Origin: Hymenobacter sp. UV11 | GTDB lineage: Bacteria; Bacteroidota; Bacteroidia; Cytophagales; Hymenobacteraceae | DNA length: 64,000 nt | Direction of reading: 5' to 3' | NCBI RefSeq assembly: GCF_004684095.1 | Contig: NZ_SRII01000004.1 | Location: forward strand, 124,001 to 188,000 | Shown: one piece after another, positions 10,475-19,480 of the stretch | Layout of the letters: every line of letters starts with the position of its first letter | Position numbering within the stretch: position 1 is the stretch's first letter | The notes under the pieces: model-generated | Databases searched by the model: none | The model's input: the letters and a program-made list of their open reading frames with translations, nothing else | Told to the model about the DNA's origin: nothing | Translations under genes and position numbers: made by a program

Positions 10475-10573
10475 ATGTGCGAGCATCACCCACCCCGGCG
10501 GCAATTACAGCGCTTCGGCCTCTACTTGGCCGTGGGCCTGGCGGTGCTGCTGAGCCAGCTGCACGTGCTCTGA
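10475..10573 (+). CDS. Tiny CEHH-type single-pass membrane peptide (hypothetical)
   Basis: The predicted product has 32 residues from ATG 10475. It has a hydrophilic N-terminus with a possible metal-binding CEHH (residues 2-5) and a basic stretch PRRQLQR, then one hydrophobic helix (LYLAVGLAVLLSQLHVL) running to the stop. It lies in the copper island between copA (opposite strand) and the HYC_CC_PP protein. No family is recognised. Metal binding is inferred from Cys/Glu/His spacing and neighbours only. Confidence 0.45.
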   Translation: MCEHHPPRRQLQRFGLYLAVGLAVLLSQLHVL

Positions 10574-10645
10574 TAAATAAAGCGTTGGGTGAATTTTACA
10601 CCTTCGCTGCCGTAGTTCCGTAACTCCTACCCCGGCCGGTTGCCG

Positions 10646-10653
10646 TACCTTTG
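10646..10653 (+). promoter_or_regulatory. Putative Bacteroidota -7 box (TAnnTTTG)
   Basis: TACCTTTG matches the Bacteroidota -7 consensus TAnnTTTG. I see no clear -33 TTTG at the expected distance. Its position argues that the TTG at 10651 is not a start and supports TTG 10687 for the next gene. Confidence 0.4.
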
Positions 10654-10686
10654 CAACCGCCTTCGCCCCCGATTTTCCCCGCTGCC

Positions 10687-11073
10687 TTGAAACGCTTCGC
10701 CAGTCTGTTTCTGCTTCTGAGCTACCTGTTGTCCAGCCCCGGGCTGGTGTACAGCATGCACTTTTGCGGCGATACGCTCACGGAAGTTTCGGTGACCAGC
10801 GAGGCCGCCTGCTGCTGCCCGGTGCCCAAAAAGCCCGCCGGCTGCTGCCACGACCACAAGCTCAGCAGCACCCTCAAGGATGTGAAGCTGACTACCGCGC
10901 AGCTCAAGCTGCCGGTGTTGGTGGCCGTGCCCGCCCCCGCCGCGCTGCGGCTGGCCTACCGGCTCCCTACCCCCACCTACCCGGCCGAAGCGCCGGTCGC
11001 GCCGCAGTCGGCCACCGCCGCCCCGCCGCCCGACTGCCCCGCCTACGTGCGCGGCCACGCGTTCCTGATTTAG
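10687..11073 (+). CDS. HYC_CC_PP family small secreted protein
   Basis: The protein has 128 residues from TTG 10687. The open frame continues to a TTG at 10651, but that lies in a promoter-like box. It has an N-terminal signal or anchor segment (MKRFASLFLLLSYLLSSPG), then the family's hallmark order of motifs: HFCGDTL, a Cys-rich ACCCPVPKK, CCHDHKL, and a Pro-rich C-terminal half ending in PP..CPAYVRG. Members in Bacteroidota are often found beside copper and RND genes. The function is unproven, but the Cys and His motifs suggest metal binding outside the cytoplasm. A cusA-type gene follows beyond a large inverted repeat. Confidence 0.75.
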   Translation: MKRFASLFLLLSYLLSSPGLVYSMHFCGDTLTEVSVTSEAACCCPVPKKPAGCCHDHKLSSTLKDVKLTTAQLKLPVLVAVPAPAALRLAYRLPTPTYPAEAPVAPQSATAAPPPDCPAYVRGHAFLI

Positions 11074-11152
11074 CTTCTGGGTGTTGCCTTGTGCCCCCGG
11101 CCGGTTGGCCGTGGGGCTTTTGTGCATGGGCTGGCGCTGAGGAGGCGCGGCT

Positions 11153-11318
11153 GGCACGGGCGGGGCACCTCACCCCCTAGCCCCTTCTCCTTTGGGAGAG
11201 GGGAAACTGGTTTCTAGTCTTAGCTCTAATAATCTGGTTTTTATAAGATTATATCTAGGGCTAGTCTCCCCTCTCCCAAAGGAGAGGGGGCTAGGGGGTG
11301 AGGTGCCCCGCCCGCGCC
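11153..11318. repeat. Long inverted repeat upstream of cusA (family D)
   Basis: The outer arms (CCTCACCCCCTAGCCCC type, 11153-11210) pair with 11266-11318 around an AT-rich centre. The same family occurs at 14711 and 32293. Confidence 0.85.
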
Positions 11319-11357
11319 GCCCGCGCTGCTCCGCTCCGCTCATCAGCTACTATCCAG

Positions 11358-12707
11358 ATGATTGAGCAACTTATTTCTATTTCGCTGCGCCACCGGGGCA
11401 TCGTGCTGCTGCTGGCGGCGGGGCTGCTGGTGTGGGGTATTTTCTCCATTCGGGCCAGCAAGATTGACGCCATCCCAGACCTGTCGGAGAACCAGGTGAT
11501 TGTGTTCACCGAGTGGGCGGGGCGCGGGCCGCAAATTATTGAGGACCAGGTGACCTACCCCCTCGTCACCAACCTGCAGGGGCTGGCCCAGGTGCGGGCC
11601 GTGCGCGCCGCTTCCATGTTTGGGATGAGCTTCGTGTACGTCATTTTCAATGACAATACCGACATCTACTGGGCCCGCGAGCGGGTGCTGGAGCGCCTCA
11701 ACTTTGCCCAGCGGCTGCTGCCGGCCGGCCTTACCCCCACCCTGGGCCCCGATGGCACGGGCGTGGGCCATGTGCTCTGGTACACGCTGCACGCGCCCAA
11801 GCTGGACCTGGGTGAGCAGCGCGCCCTGCAGGACTGGTACGTGAAATTTGGCTTGCAAACCGTGCCCGGCGTGAGCGAGGTGGCCAGCTTTGGCGGCTTC
11901 CAGCCAGAGTACCAGGTGACGGTGGACCCCACCAAGCTTACCTACTACAACGTGAGCCTGCCGCAGGTGCTGGCCGCCGTGCGCCAGAACAACAACGAGG
12001 CCGGCGGCCGCAAATTCGAGCAGGCCGGCGTGGGTTACATCATCAAAACCAACGGCTACGTGCAGGATGTGGCCACCCTCGAAAACGTGCCCGTGCTGAC
12101 CCGCCCCAACGGCGTGCCGCTGCGCCTCAAGGACCTCGGAACGGTGCAGATGACGGGCGAAAGCCGCCTCGGCATCTTCGACCACAACGGCCAGGGCGAG
12201 GCCGTGGGCGGCATCGTGGTGATGCGCTACGGCGAAAACGCCGACGAGGTCATCACCCGCGTGAAGGCCAAAATGGCCGATGTGGCCAAGGGCCTACCCC
12301 CCGGCGTGTCGTTCGACATCGTGTACGACCGCAGCGGGCTGATAAAGGAATCGGTGGCCAACATCGAGCACACGCTACTGGAGGAAATGGGCGTGGTGTC
12401 GCTGGTGGTGCTGGTGTTTCTGTTTCACTGGCGCAGCGCGCTCAGCATCCTGCTCCAGATTCCGATTACCATCGCGGCCAGCTTCATCTTGCTCAACGCG
12501 TTCGGGATTTCTTCTAATATCATGTCGCTCACGGGGATAGCGCTGGCCATCGGCGTCATTGTCGATAACGGCATCGTGATGGCCGAGAATGCCTACCGCA
12601 ACCTGGCACTGCACCAGGCGGCGGAAGCGGCGGCGGCGAGTGGCGGGCAAGTGGCTACTACTGAACGTCATGCAGAGCGCAGCGAAGCATCTCGCGTGCA
12701 GCAGTAA
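11358..12707 (+). CDS. cusA: CusA/CzcA-type heavy-metal RND pump, N-terminal part (gene interrupted)
   Basis: The segment has 449 residues from ATG 11358; the frame also opens 20 codons earlier inside the repeat. It matches the first half of HME-RND pumps: TM1 near the N-terminus, the porter domain (IPDLSENQVIVFTEWAGRGPQ, ATGVGHV-like GTGVGHVLWYT) and TM2-TM4 with the proton-relay region IGVIVDNGIVMAENAYRNL. The frame then enters a palindromic repeat: its last 14 or so residues (ERHAERSEASRVQQ) are repeat-derived and it stops at TAA 12705. The rest of the pump begins in the same frame at 12804. This is either a split but functional pump or a recent pseudogene. Confidence 0.9.
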   Translation: MIEQLISISLRHRGIVLLLAAGLLVWGIFSIRASKIDAIPDLSENQVIVFTEWAGRGPQIIEDQVTYPLVTNLQGLAQVRAVRAASMFGMSFVYVIFNDNTDIYWARERVLERLNFAQRLLPAGLTPTLGPDGTGVGHVLWYTLHAPKLDLGEQRALQDWYVKFGLQTVPGVSEVASFGGFQPEYQVTVDPTKLTYYNVSLPQVLAAVRQNNNEAGGRKFEQAGVGYIIKTNGYVQDVATLENVPVLTRPNGVPLRLKDLGTVQMTGESRLGIFDHNGQGEAVGGIVVMRYGENADEVITRVKAKMADVAKGLPPGVSFDIVYDRSGLIKESVANIEHTLLEEMGVVSLVVLVFLFHWRSALSILLQIPITIAASFILLNAFGISSNIMSLTGIALAIGVIVDNGIVMAENAYRNLALHQAAEAAAASGGQVATTERHAERSEASRVQQ

Positions 12708-12775
12708 GCAAACCCGTTGCAACGATTGAGTTACTACCCCTGGCGAGATGCTTCGCTGCGCTCTGCATGACGTTC
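12663..12775. repeat. Palindromic repeat inserted inside the cusA gene (family A)
   Basis: The left arm begins GAACGTCATGCAGAGCGCAG at 12663 and the right arm ends at 12775 with its complement, giving arms of about 34 bases and a loop of about 45. It carries in-frame stops at TAA 12705 and two further TGA codons before the ATG at 12804. The same element type occurs at 27800-27893. Confidence 0.92.
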
Positions 12776-12803
12776 TTTTTGATTATTCCTACCCCCCTTA
12801 CCC

Positions 12804-14696
12804 ATGACCAACGACGAGCGCCTCGCCATCATCGAGAAATCCAGCCAGCAGGTGTCGCGGGGAATATTTTTCTCCACGATTATCATTGTGGCGTCGTTTC
12901 TGCCGGTGTTTTTGCTCACCGGGCAGGAGGGCAAGCTGTTTCACCCGCTGGCGTATACCAAGACGTTTATCCTGCTCATCGATGCCGTGCTGGCCGTGAC
13001 GCTGGCGCCGGTGCTGCTGTCCTTTTTTATGAAGGGCAACTTCAAAACCGAGGAGCAAAACCCCATCAACCGGGGCCTGGAGCGGGTGTACGCGCCGCTG
13101 ATAAACTGGTGCCTGACGTGGCGCAAAACCACCATTGCCATCAACCTGGTGCTGCTGGCCATCAGCATTCCGCTGCTGCTGAGCCTGGGCACCGAGTTTA
13201 TGCCGCCGCTCGATGAGGGCTCGATTCTGTTCATGCCCATCACCCAGCCCGACGTGTCGAACACCGAGGTAAAGCGCATCCTGCAGGTGCAGGACCGCAT
13301 CATCATGCAGGTGCCCGAGGTGAAGGGCGTGCTGGGCAAGGCCGGCCGGGCCAGCACCGCCACCGACAACGCCCCGCTGAGCATGATTGAAACCATCATC
13401 CAGCTCAAGCCCCGCGCCGAGTGGCGGGCCGGCATGACCAAGGCCAAGCTCATCGAGGAGCTGAACGGCAAGCTGCAAATACCGGGGGTAGTGAACGGCT
13501 GGACGCAGCCCATCATCAACCGCATCAACATGCTGAGCACCGGTATTCGGACCGACGTGGGCGTGAAAGTGTATGGCCAGCAGCTCGATACGATATACAC
13601 TATCTCGCAGCAGGTGCGGGCGGCGCTGGGCGGCGTGCCCGGCGTGCAGGACCTGTACGTGGACCCCATCACGGGCGGCAAGTACCTCCAAATCGACCTC
13701 AACCGGCCGCAGCTGGCCCGCTACGGCCTCACCGTGGACCAGGTGAACGAGGTGGTGGAAATGGCCATCGGCGGGGCGCCCGTGGCCAGCACCGTGGAGG
13801 GTAGGCGGCGCTTCGCCATCAACGTGCGCCTGGCCGAGGACTTCCGCAACAGCCTGGCCGCCCTGCGCCGCATCCCGATTCAAACCACTGCCTACGGCCC
13901 GGTGCCGCTGTCGGCCGTGGCCACCCTGCGCTTCGAAAACGGCCCGCCCATGATTAATTCCGAAAACGCCCAGCTGCGGGGGGCGGTGCTCTTCAACGTG
14001 CGCGACCGCGACCTGGGCAGCACCGTGAGCGAGGCCATGAAGAAGGTGCAGGCCGTGCAGGGCCGCCTACCCCCCGGCTACTACCTGGAGTGGAGTGGGC
14101 AGTACGAAAACCTTATCAGCTCGCAGCGCACGCTGCTCTTCATTTTGCCCATCGTGCTGGTCGTGATTTTTGGCTGCCTGTACTTCGCCTTTCACTCGGT
14201 GCGCGAGGCGCTGCTGAGCTTGGTCACCATCCCGTTTGCGCTCATTGGCGGGGCCTACATGGTGTATTTCTACGGCGTGCATTTGTCGGTGGCGGTGGCC
14301 GTGGGCTTCATCGCGCTGTTTGGGCTGGCCGTGGAAACGGGCGTCATCATGGTCATTTACCTCAACGACGCCATGCAGCAGCTGGTGGCGCTCAAGGGTA
14401 ACTCCAGCGCCACCATCACGAAGCAGGATTTGCGCGACGCCGTGTTTCACGGCGCAGCCAAGCGCCTGCGCCCCAAGCTGATGACGGTGTCGGTGGCGCT
14501 GTTTGGGCTGGTGCCGGTGCTCTGGGCCACCGGCACGGGCTCCGACGTGATGCTGCCCATCGTGCTGCCCATGATTGGCGGCGTGTTCACGTCTTCGACG
14601 CACATTCTGCTGGTGACGCCGCTCATTTTTTTGATGACCAAGGAGTATGAGCTGCGCAAGTTTGGGCGGCTGGACGTGCTGGCGGTGGGGCATTAG
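12804..14696 (+). CDS. cusA: CusA/CzcA-type heavy-metal RND pump, C-terminal part (gene interrupted)
   Basis: The segment has 630 residues, in the same frame as the upstream part. It begins in the cytoplasmic loop after TM4 (ERLAIIEKSSQQVSRGIFFS corresponds to the conserved region before TM5), then TM5-6, the second porter domain (LGTEFMPPLDEGSILFMP; GRASTATDNAPLSMIETIIQLKP; NRINMLSTGIRTDVGVKVYG) and TM8-12 (FIALFGLAVETGVIMVIYL; GAAKRLRPKLMTVSVALFGLVPVLW). Nothing conserved appears lost at the junction. If translated from ATG 12804, both halves together would rebuild a complete pump of about 1,080 residues. The outer-membrane channel gene follows after another inverted repeat. Confidence 0.9.
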   Translation: MTNDERLAIIEKSSQQVSRGIFFSTIIIVASFLPVFLLTGQEGKLFHPLAYTKTFILLIDAVLAVTLAPVLLSFFMKGNFKTEEQNPINRGLERVYAPLINWCLTWRKTTIAINLVLLAISIPLLLSLGTEFMPPLDEGSILFMPITQPDVSNTEVKRILQVQDRIIMQVPEVKGVLGKAGRASTATDNAPLSMIETIIQLKPRAEWRAGMTKAKLIEELNGKLQIPGVVNGWTQPIINRINMLSTGIRTDVGVKVYGQQLDTIYTISQQVRAALGGVPGVQDLYVDPITGGKYLQIDLNRPQLARYGLTVDQVNEVVEMAIGGAPVASTVEGRRRFAINVRLAEDFRNSLAALRRIPIQTTAYGPVPLSAVATLRFENGPPMINSENAQLRGAVLFNVRDRDLGSTVSEAMKKVQAVQGRLPPGYYLEWSGQYENLISSQRTLLFILPIVLVVIFGCLYFAFHSVREALLSLVTIPFALIGGAYMVYFYGVHLSVAVAVGFIALFGLAVETGVIMVIYLNDAMQQLVALKGNSSATITKQDLRDAVFHGAAKRLRPKLMTVSVALFGLVPVLWATGTGSDVMLPIVLPMIGGVFTSSTHILLVTPLIFLMTKEYELRKFGRLDVLAVGH

Positions 14697-14710
14697 GCGG
14701 CGCGGGCGTT

Positions 14711-14853
14711 CGCCTCACCCCCCGGCCCCCTCTCCGAAAAGGAGAGGGGGAGCCAGCCGATTACTAAAATTAGAGAAGTGAAAATTATCAAAAACGCTCT
14801 TGCTTACTCGACTCCCCCTCTGCTTTTCGGAGAGGGGGCCGGGGGGTGAGGCG
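14711..14853. repeat. Long inverted repeat between cusA and the efflux channel gene (family D)
   Basis: The arms 14711-14751 (CGCCTCACCCCCCGGCCCCC type) and about 14812-14853 are nearly perfect complements. The middle about 60 bases are AT-rich. Confidence 0.88.
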
Positions 14854-14868
14854 CCCGCCAGAACGACC

Positions 14869-16116
14869 ATGCCGCATTACCTAAAACTCCTGCTCCTGTT
14901 AACCCTGGCCCTGCCCGCCGCGGCGCAGCCGCGCCCGCTGCCGCTCGACTCGGTGCTGCGGGCCGTCCAAACCCGCAACCCGGCCCTGCGCCAGTACGAC
15001 TACCGGGCCCGCGCCCGCGACGCCGCCGTGGCCGGCGCCAACACCTGGGACGCCCCCAAGGTGAGCGCCGGCTACTGGATGACGCCCTATAACCAGCAGC
15101 CAATCAAGGAGATGAATAATGGGCAGGGCATGGGCATGCAGATGGTATCGGTGGAGCAGATGCTGCCCAACCCGGCCAAGCAGCGCGCCCGGCGCGCTTA
15201 CCTGGCCGGCCAGGCGGCCGTGGAGCAGGCCGGCCAGGCGGCCTCGCTCAACGAGCTGCGCGCCCAGGCCCGCACGCTGTACTACAGCCGGGTCATTCTG
15301 GAAAAAAAGCTGAAGGTGCTGGACGAGAGCGCCTACTTGCTCGATTTTCTGCTGAAGGTGGCCCGCGCCCGCTACCCTTATAATCAGAGCTCGCTGGCCA
15401 GCATCTACCAGGTGCAGGCGCGGGTAGCCATGCACGGCAACGACCACGCCGTGCTCTACGGCCAGCTGCGCCAGAACACCATCGCCCTCAATACCTTAAT
15501 GGCCCGCGACGCCGCCACCGAGTTTGTGGTGGATACGCTGCTGCCTACCCCCCCGCTGGCCGCCCTGCCCGACACGGCCACCCTGGCCGCCCGCCGCAGC
15601 GACGTGCGCGGCCTCGACCGCTCGCTGGCCGTGGTGCGCCTCAACCAGGCCGTGGAGGCCAGCCGTCGCCGGCCCGATTTTGGGGTGCGCTACGACCACA
15701 TGAATGGCATCGGCAGCACGCCTAATCAGTTCACCGTCATGGGCATGGTCACGATTCCGATGGTGCCCTGGGCCGCCCGCGAGTACCGGGCCAACACCGC
15801 CGCGCTCGGCTACGAGGCCCAGGCCGTGCGCCAGCAGCGCGCCAGCTTGCTCAACGACGCGGCCGGCCGCCTCAGCACCCTGCAGTCGGACCTGGTGACC
15901 AAGCGCGAGCAGGTCGAGAATTTTGAGAAAGGCATCTTGCCCGCCCTGCGCAAAAGCTACCAGGTGACGCTGCTGGCCTACCAGCAAAACACCGCCCAGC
16001 TGCCCGCCGTGGTCGAGGCCCTTAACACCTGGCTCCTCACCCGCCTGCAATACCTCGATACGCAAAATGAACTCCTCACCCTTACCGTGCGCTATGACCA
16101 GGAACTGGAGCAATAA
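14869..16116 (+). CDS. TolC/CusC-type outer-membrane efflux channel
   Basis: The protein has 415 residues from ATG 14869, the first ATG after the inverted repeat. It has a signal peptide ([16 protein letters not shown]). Two long alpha-helical repeats typical of outer-membrane efflux proteins are seen: an N-terminal one with [21 protein letters not shown] and a C-terminal one with [32 protein letters not shown] Met-rich patch ([10 protein letters not shown]) near residues 83-92 suits copper or silver. It should form the exit duct for the RND pump. Its last codons overlap the start of the next gene by 23 bases, indicating translational coupling. Confidence 0.9.
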   Translation: MPHYLKLLLLLTLALPAAAQPRPLPLDSVLRAVQTRNPALRQYDYRARARDAAVAGANTWDAPKVSAGYWMTPYNQQPIKEMNNGQGMGMQMVSVEQMLPNPAKQRARRAYLAGQAAVEQAGQAASLNELRAQARTLYYSRVILEKKLKVLDESAYLLDFLLKVARARYPYNQSSLASIYQVQARVAMHGNDHAVLYGQLRQNTIALNTLMARDAATEFVVDTLLPTPPLAALPDTATLAARRSDVRGLDRSLAVVRLNQAVEASRRRPDFGVRYDHMNGIGSTPNQFTVMGMVTIPMVPWAAREYRANTAALGYEAQAVRQQRASLLNDAAGRLSTLQSDLVTKREQVENFEKGILPALRKSYQVTLLAYQQNTAQLPAVVEALNTWLLTRLQYLDTQNELLTLTVRYDQELEQ

Positions 16117-17491
16117 ACTGTTGCAAAGCAGTTGGTTGGCAGCTGCAGTAGCGCTGCTGCTGGCGGGCTGCCACGGCCAGGCCCACGGCCCCGCCAACGT
16201 GGCCACTACCCCCCCGGTGGCCGCCAGCGCGGCCACGCAGTACACCTGCCCCATGCACCCCCAGATAGTGCGCGAGGCCCCCGGCAGCTGCCCTATCTGC
16301 GGCATGGACCTGGTGCCCAAGATACTGAGCAACAGCGCCGCGCGGGCCGAGGCCGGCCTGGGCAGCGTCACGCAGTCGCCCGATGCGGCGGTGGTGGCGG
16401 CCGTGGCCACCGTGCGCCCCGTGGCCGAGGGCGCGGCGGCCGATACCCTCACCCTGCCCGGCGTGGTGGAGTACGACCCGCGCCGCAGCCGCGCCGTGGC
16501 CGCCCGTTTCGGCGGGCGCATTGAGCGGCTGCTGGTGCGCTACAACTACCAGCCCGTGCGCCGGGGCCAGAAGCTGCTGGAGCTCTACAGTCCCGAGCTG
16601 GTGACGGCCGAGCAGGAGCTGATTTTTATCCTCGAAAATGACGCCGATAATGCGCTGCTGCTGAGCGGCGCCCGCCAGAAGCTACGGCTGCTAGGCTTGA
16701 CTGACAATCAATTGCGCGACCTGGCCCGCACCCGCCGCCCCAGCTACCGGGTGGCCGTGTTCAGCCCCTACGACGGCTACGTGGTTGAGACGGCCGCCGC
16801 CAGCGCTTCGCCCGCCGCCCCCGCTCCGGCCGACGACGCGGCGGGCGGCATGGCCGGCGCCGCCCCCGGCATGGGCAGCGCCGAGGCCAGTGCGCCTACC
16901 CCCCCCGGCGCGGCCCAGGCTGCCGGCCTCACCCTCACCGAAGGCGCCTACGTGAGCACCGGCCAAACTCTGTTTCAAGTGATGAATACGGATGAGGTGT
17001 GGGGGATTTTTCAGCCCACGCCAGCCGAATTGGGGCGGCTGCATCCCGGTCAGGCGCTGCGCGTGGTGGCCGAGGGCCTGGCCCTACCCCCCCGCACGGC
17101 CCGCCTCGACCTGGTGGAGCCCGAGTTTCGGTCCGGGGCCAGCGTGGCGGCCGTGCGCGTGTATCTCGCTAATAGCCAGGGGCTATTGCGGCGTGGACAG
17201 CGCCTCACCGGCACGCTGACGCCGGCGGCGCGGCCGGCGCTGGCGGGCAGCTTCTGGCTGCCGCGCGCCGCGGTGGTGGACCTGGGCACCCGCCAGGTGG
17301 CCTTTGTGCGGCGGGGCAGCACGTTTGTGCCGGTGGCGGTGCAGGCGGGCCAGCGCACCGCCAGCCAGGTGCAGGTGCTTAGTGGGTTGACTGGCATTGA
17401 GGACGTGGCGGCCAATGGCCAGTATTTAATTGACAGCGAAGGCTTTATTCAAACGGCCAACGCTGCCCCTACCCCCACTGCGCATGACTAA
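16094..17491 (+). CDS. RND periplasmic adaptor lipoprotein with heavy-metal-binding domain (CusB-like, first copy)
   Basis: The protein has 465 residues from ATG 16094 (an ATG at 16067 is possible but precedes the signal peptide). It has a lipobox LLLAGC with Cys26. The heavy-metal-binding module YTCPMHP...[11 protein letters not shown] spans residues about 50-76. A membrane-fusion-protein fold follows: barrel-sandwich hybrid ([30 protein letters not shown]), alpha-hairpin, beta-barrel ([25 protein letters not shown]) and membrane-proximal domain. A Met/Ala/Pro-rich loop ([16 protein letters not shown]) lies in the middle. It links the RND pump to the channel and may hand over Cu(I). It overlaps both neighbouring genes. 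Confidence 0.92.
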   Translation: MTRNWSNKLLQSSWLAAAVALLLAGCHGQAHGPANVATTPPVAASAATQYTCPMHPQIVREAPGSCPICGMDLVPKILSNSAARAEAGLGSVTQSPDAAVVAAVATVRPVAEGAAADTLTLPGVVEYDPRRSRAVAARFGGRIERLLVRYNYQPVRRGQKLLELYSPELVTAEQELIFILENDADNALLLSGARQKLRLLGLTDNQLRDLARTRRPSYRVAVFSPYDGYVVETAAASASPAAPAPADDAAGGMAGAAPGMGSAEASAPTPPGAAQAAGLTLTEGAYVSTGQTLFQVMNTDEVWGIFQPTPAELGRLHPGQALRVVAEGLALPPRTARLDLVEPEFRSGASVAAVRVYLANSQGLLRRGQRLTGTLTPAARPALAGSFWLPRAAVVDLGTRQVAFVRRGSTFVPVAVQAGQRTASQVQVLSGLTGIEDVAANGQYLIDSEGFIQTANAAPTPTAHD

Positions 17492-18959
17492 CGCCCCCCA
17501 GACCCCCCGCCCGACCCTCGGCCGCCTCGGCCCGCTGCTGCTGGGGCTGCTGTTGCTGCTGCTGGGCCCCGCCGCCTGCCGCCAGGCCGCGCCTGATACC
17601 GCCGCTACGGCCGCCGCCGGGGCGGCCTACTACACCTGCTCCATGCACCCCCAGGTGCACGCCGACGGCCCCGGCAGCTGCCCCATCTGCGGCATGAATC
17701 TGATAAAAGTGCAGCCGACACCAGTGGCCGCCCCGGCAGAAAAAGCGACCGCAACTGCCGCCGTGTACACCTGCCCCATGCACCCGGCGGTGCGCGAGGC
17801 CCAGCCCGGCAGCTGCCCCATCTGCGGCATGGACCTGGTGAAAACCTCGGCCCGCCCCGCCGCCCAAAAGATGACGCCCGCCGAGATGGCCGCCATGCCC
17901 GGCGGCGCTTCGGCCCGCACCGACCTCGTGCTCACCGCCCAGCAGGTAGAGCTGGGTAATATTCAAACGGAAGTAATTGGTAGCAAGCCCGTTGAAAACG
18001 AGCTGCCCGCCGCTACGGCCGTGCTCACGGGCACCGTGGTGGCCGATGCTCAGCGCACCGAAAGCGTGAGCAGCCGGGTGGCGGGCCGCGTCGAGAAGCT
18101 CTACGTGCGCCAAACGGGGCAGGTGCTGCGCCGGGGCGCGCCGCTGTTTGCGGTGTACAGCGAGCAGCTCGAAACCCTGCAGCGCGAGTACCTCTTGGCC
18201 CTGGCCCAGGACCTGCAAGTGCCCGAGCCCACCTACCGGCGCTTTGCCGAGGCCACGGCCCAGAAGCTGCGGCTGCTGGGCGTGTCGGCCGGGCAGCTAC
18301 GGGCGCTGGCGGCGGGCGGCCGGCCCACGGCGCTCGTTACGTACTATAGCCCGCGCACCGGCACGGTGCAGTCGCTGCGCGTGGTGCAGGGGCAGTACGT
18401 GGCCGAGGGCTCGCCGCTGCTCACCCTCACCGACCTCAGCCAGGTGTGGGTCGAGGCCCAGCTCGTGCCCGCCGATGCCGGCCGGCTGCCGCTGGGCACC
18501 CGCGTGGCGGTGCAGGTGGCGGGCCAGCCGCAGTCCCTGGCGGGTAAAGTGGTGTTTCTCAGCCCCGAGCTGAGCGGCGGCAGCCAAATCACGCTGGCCC
18601 GCATAGCGGTGCCCAACCCCGGCGGGCGCCTGCAGCCCGGCGCCCAGGCCAACGTGCTGCTGGCCGCCCCGGCCGCCGCGCCGGCCGCGCCCACGGCCGC
18701 CGGCCCTACCCCCCTGCGCGTGCCCCAAGCCGCCCTTATCCACGACGGGGCCGCGAGCTACGTATGGACGCAAACCGGCACGCGCCAGTACCGGCGGGTG
18801 CGGGTGCAAGCCGGCGAGGGCACGGCGGCCACGGTACCCATCCTGAGCGGCGTGCAGCCCGGCGACCGCGTGGTGGTGGCCGGCGCCTATCTGCTGCAAA
18901 GCGAGTTTACGCTGCGCCAGGGTGCCCCCGACGACCACATGAGCGGCATGGCCATGTAG
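17484..18959 (+). CDS. RND periplasmic adaptor lipoprotein with two heavy-metal-binding domains (CusB-like, second copy)
   Basis: The protein has 491 residues from ATG 17484, overlapping the previous stop by 8 bases. The signal ends in GPAAC (Cys32). Two copies of the metal-binding module lie at residues about 49-75 (CSMHP...[11 protein letters not shown]) and 95-121 (CPMHP...[11 protein letters not shown]). The adaptor fold follows ([59 protein letters not shown]). The C-terminus is DDHMSGMAM, Met/His-rich. It is homologous to the preceding gene. Two adaptors beside one pump is unusual; they could form a mixed hexamer or serve different metals. Confidence 0.9.
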   Translation: MTNAPQTPRPTLGRLGPLLLGLLLLLLGPAACRQAAPDTAATAAAGAAYYTCSMHPQVHADGPGSCPICGMNLIKVQPTPVAAPAEKATATAAVYTCPMHPAVREAQPGSCPICGMDLVKTSARPAAQKMTPAEMAAMPGGASARTDLVLTAQQVELGNIQTEVIGSKPVENELPAATAVLTGTVVADAQRTESVSSRVAGRVEKLYVRQTGQVLRRGAPLFAVYSEQLETLQREYLLALAQDLQVPEPTYRRFAEATAQKLRLLGVSAGQLRALAAGGRPTALVTYYSPRTGTVQSLRVVQGQYVAEGSPLLTLTDLSQVWVEAQLVPADAGRLPLGTRVAVQVAGQPQSLAGKVVFLSPELSGGSQITLARIAVPNPGGRLQPGAQANVLLAAPAAAPAAPTAAGPTPLRVPQAALIHDGAASYVWTQTGTRQYRRVRVQAGEGTAATVPILSGVQPGDRVVVAGAYLLQSEFTLRQGAPDDHMSGMAM

Positions 18960-19041
18960 GCGGCCGGCCCCAAATATTTACCGTACGGAGCTGCGGCTCA
19001 GCTCCTTTTCTTTATTTACCCATTTTTTCTTTTCAAAAACC

Positions 19042-19296
19042 ATGAAGCGTTTCCTGACCTGGAGCCTGGCCCTGGCCACCCTCGCTGGCGTAGCCACCAG
19101 CTGCTCCGACAACAAAACCATGACCACCGAAACCACCACCACGGCCCCCGCCGCCACCACCGCCGTAGCGGCCGATAGCACCGCCGCGCCCGCCGGCATG
19201 GCCACTGCCTACACCTGCCCCATGCACCCCGAAGTGGTGAGCGACCACCCCGGCAAGTGCCCGAAGTGCGGCATGGACCTCATCGTGAAAAAGTAA
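19042..19296 (+). CDS. Small heavy-metal-binding lipoprotein
   Basis: The protein has 84 residues. The lipoprotein signal ends at Cys21 (GVATSC), a Thr/Ala-rich linker follows, and from residue 57 there is one metal-binding module (YTCPMHPEVV...CPKCGMDLIVKK). The same module occurs three more times in the two adaptors upstream. It probably binds Cu(I) or Ag(I) in the periplasm. The gap downstream (19297-19480) contains a GC-rich hairpin (GGCCGGAGC at 19311 pairing with GCTCCGGCC at 19342) and one GGGGTAGG octamer but no gene. Confidence 0.85.
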   Translation: MKRFLTWSLALATLAGVATSCSDNKTMTTETTTTAPAATTAVAADSTAAPAGMATAYTCPMHPEVVSDHPGKCPKCGMDLIVKK

Positions 19297-19480
19297 GGCC
19301 CGCGGCCAACGGCCGGAGCTGGCCCGCCGGTGCGGCGGCCGGCTCCGGCCTGCGCCAGCGTGCAAAATTTGGCGCGGTTCGCACAGCTTTTGGGGAATTT
19401 GCCGGTGGCGCCCGCCGGGTGGGGTAGGGGCTGCGTAGGAAGCGCGACCCCGGAACGAGCCGGGCCTCAAGCTGTCTGTT

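Noticed and set aside
12663..12775. Insertion sequence in cusA
   Set aside because: The element is about 113 bases with no transposase gene and no clear target duplication; it is a palindromic repeat, not an IS.
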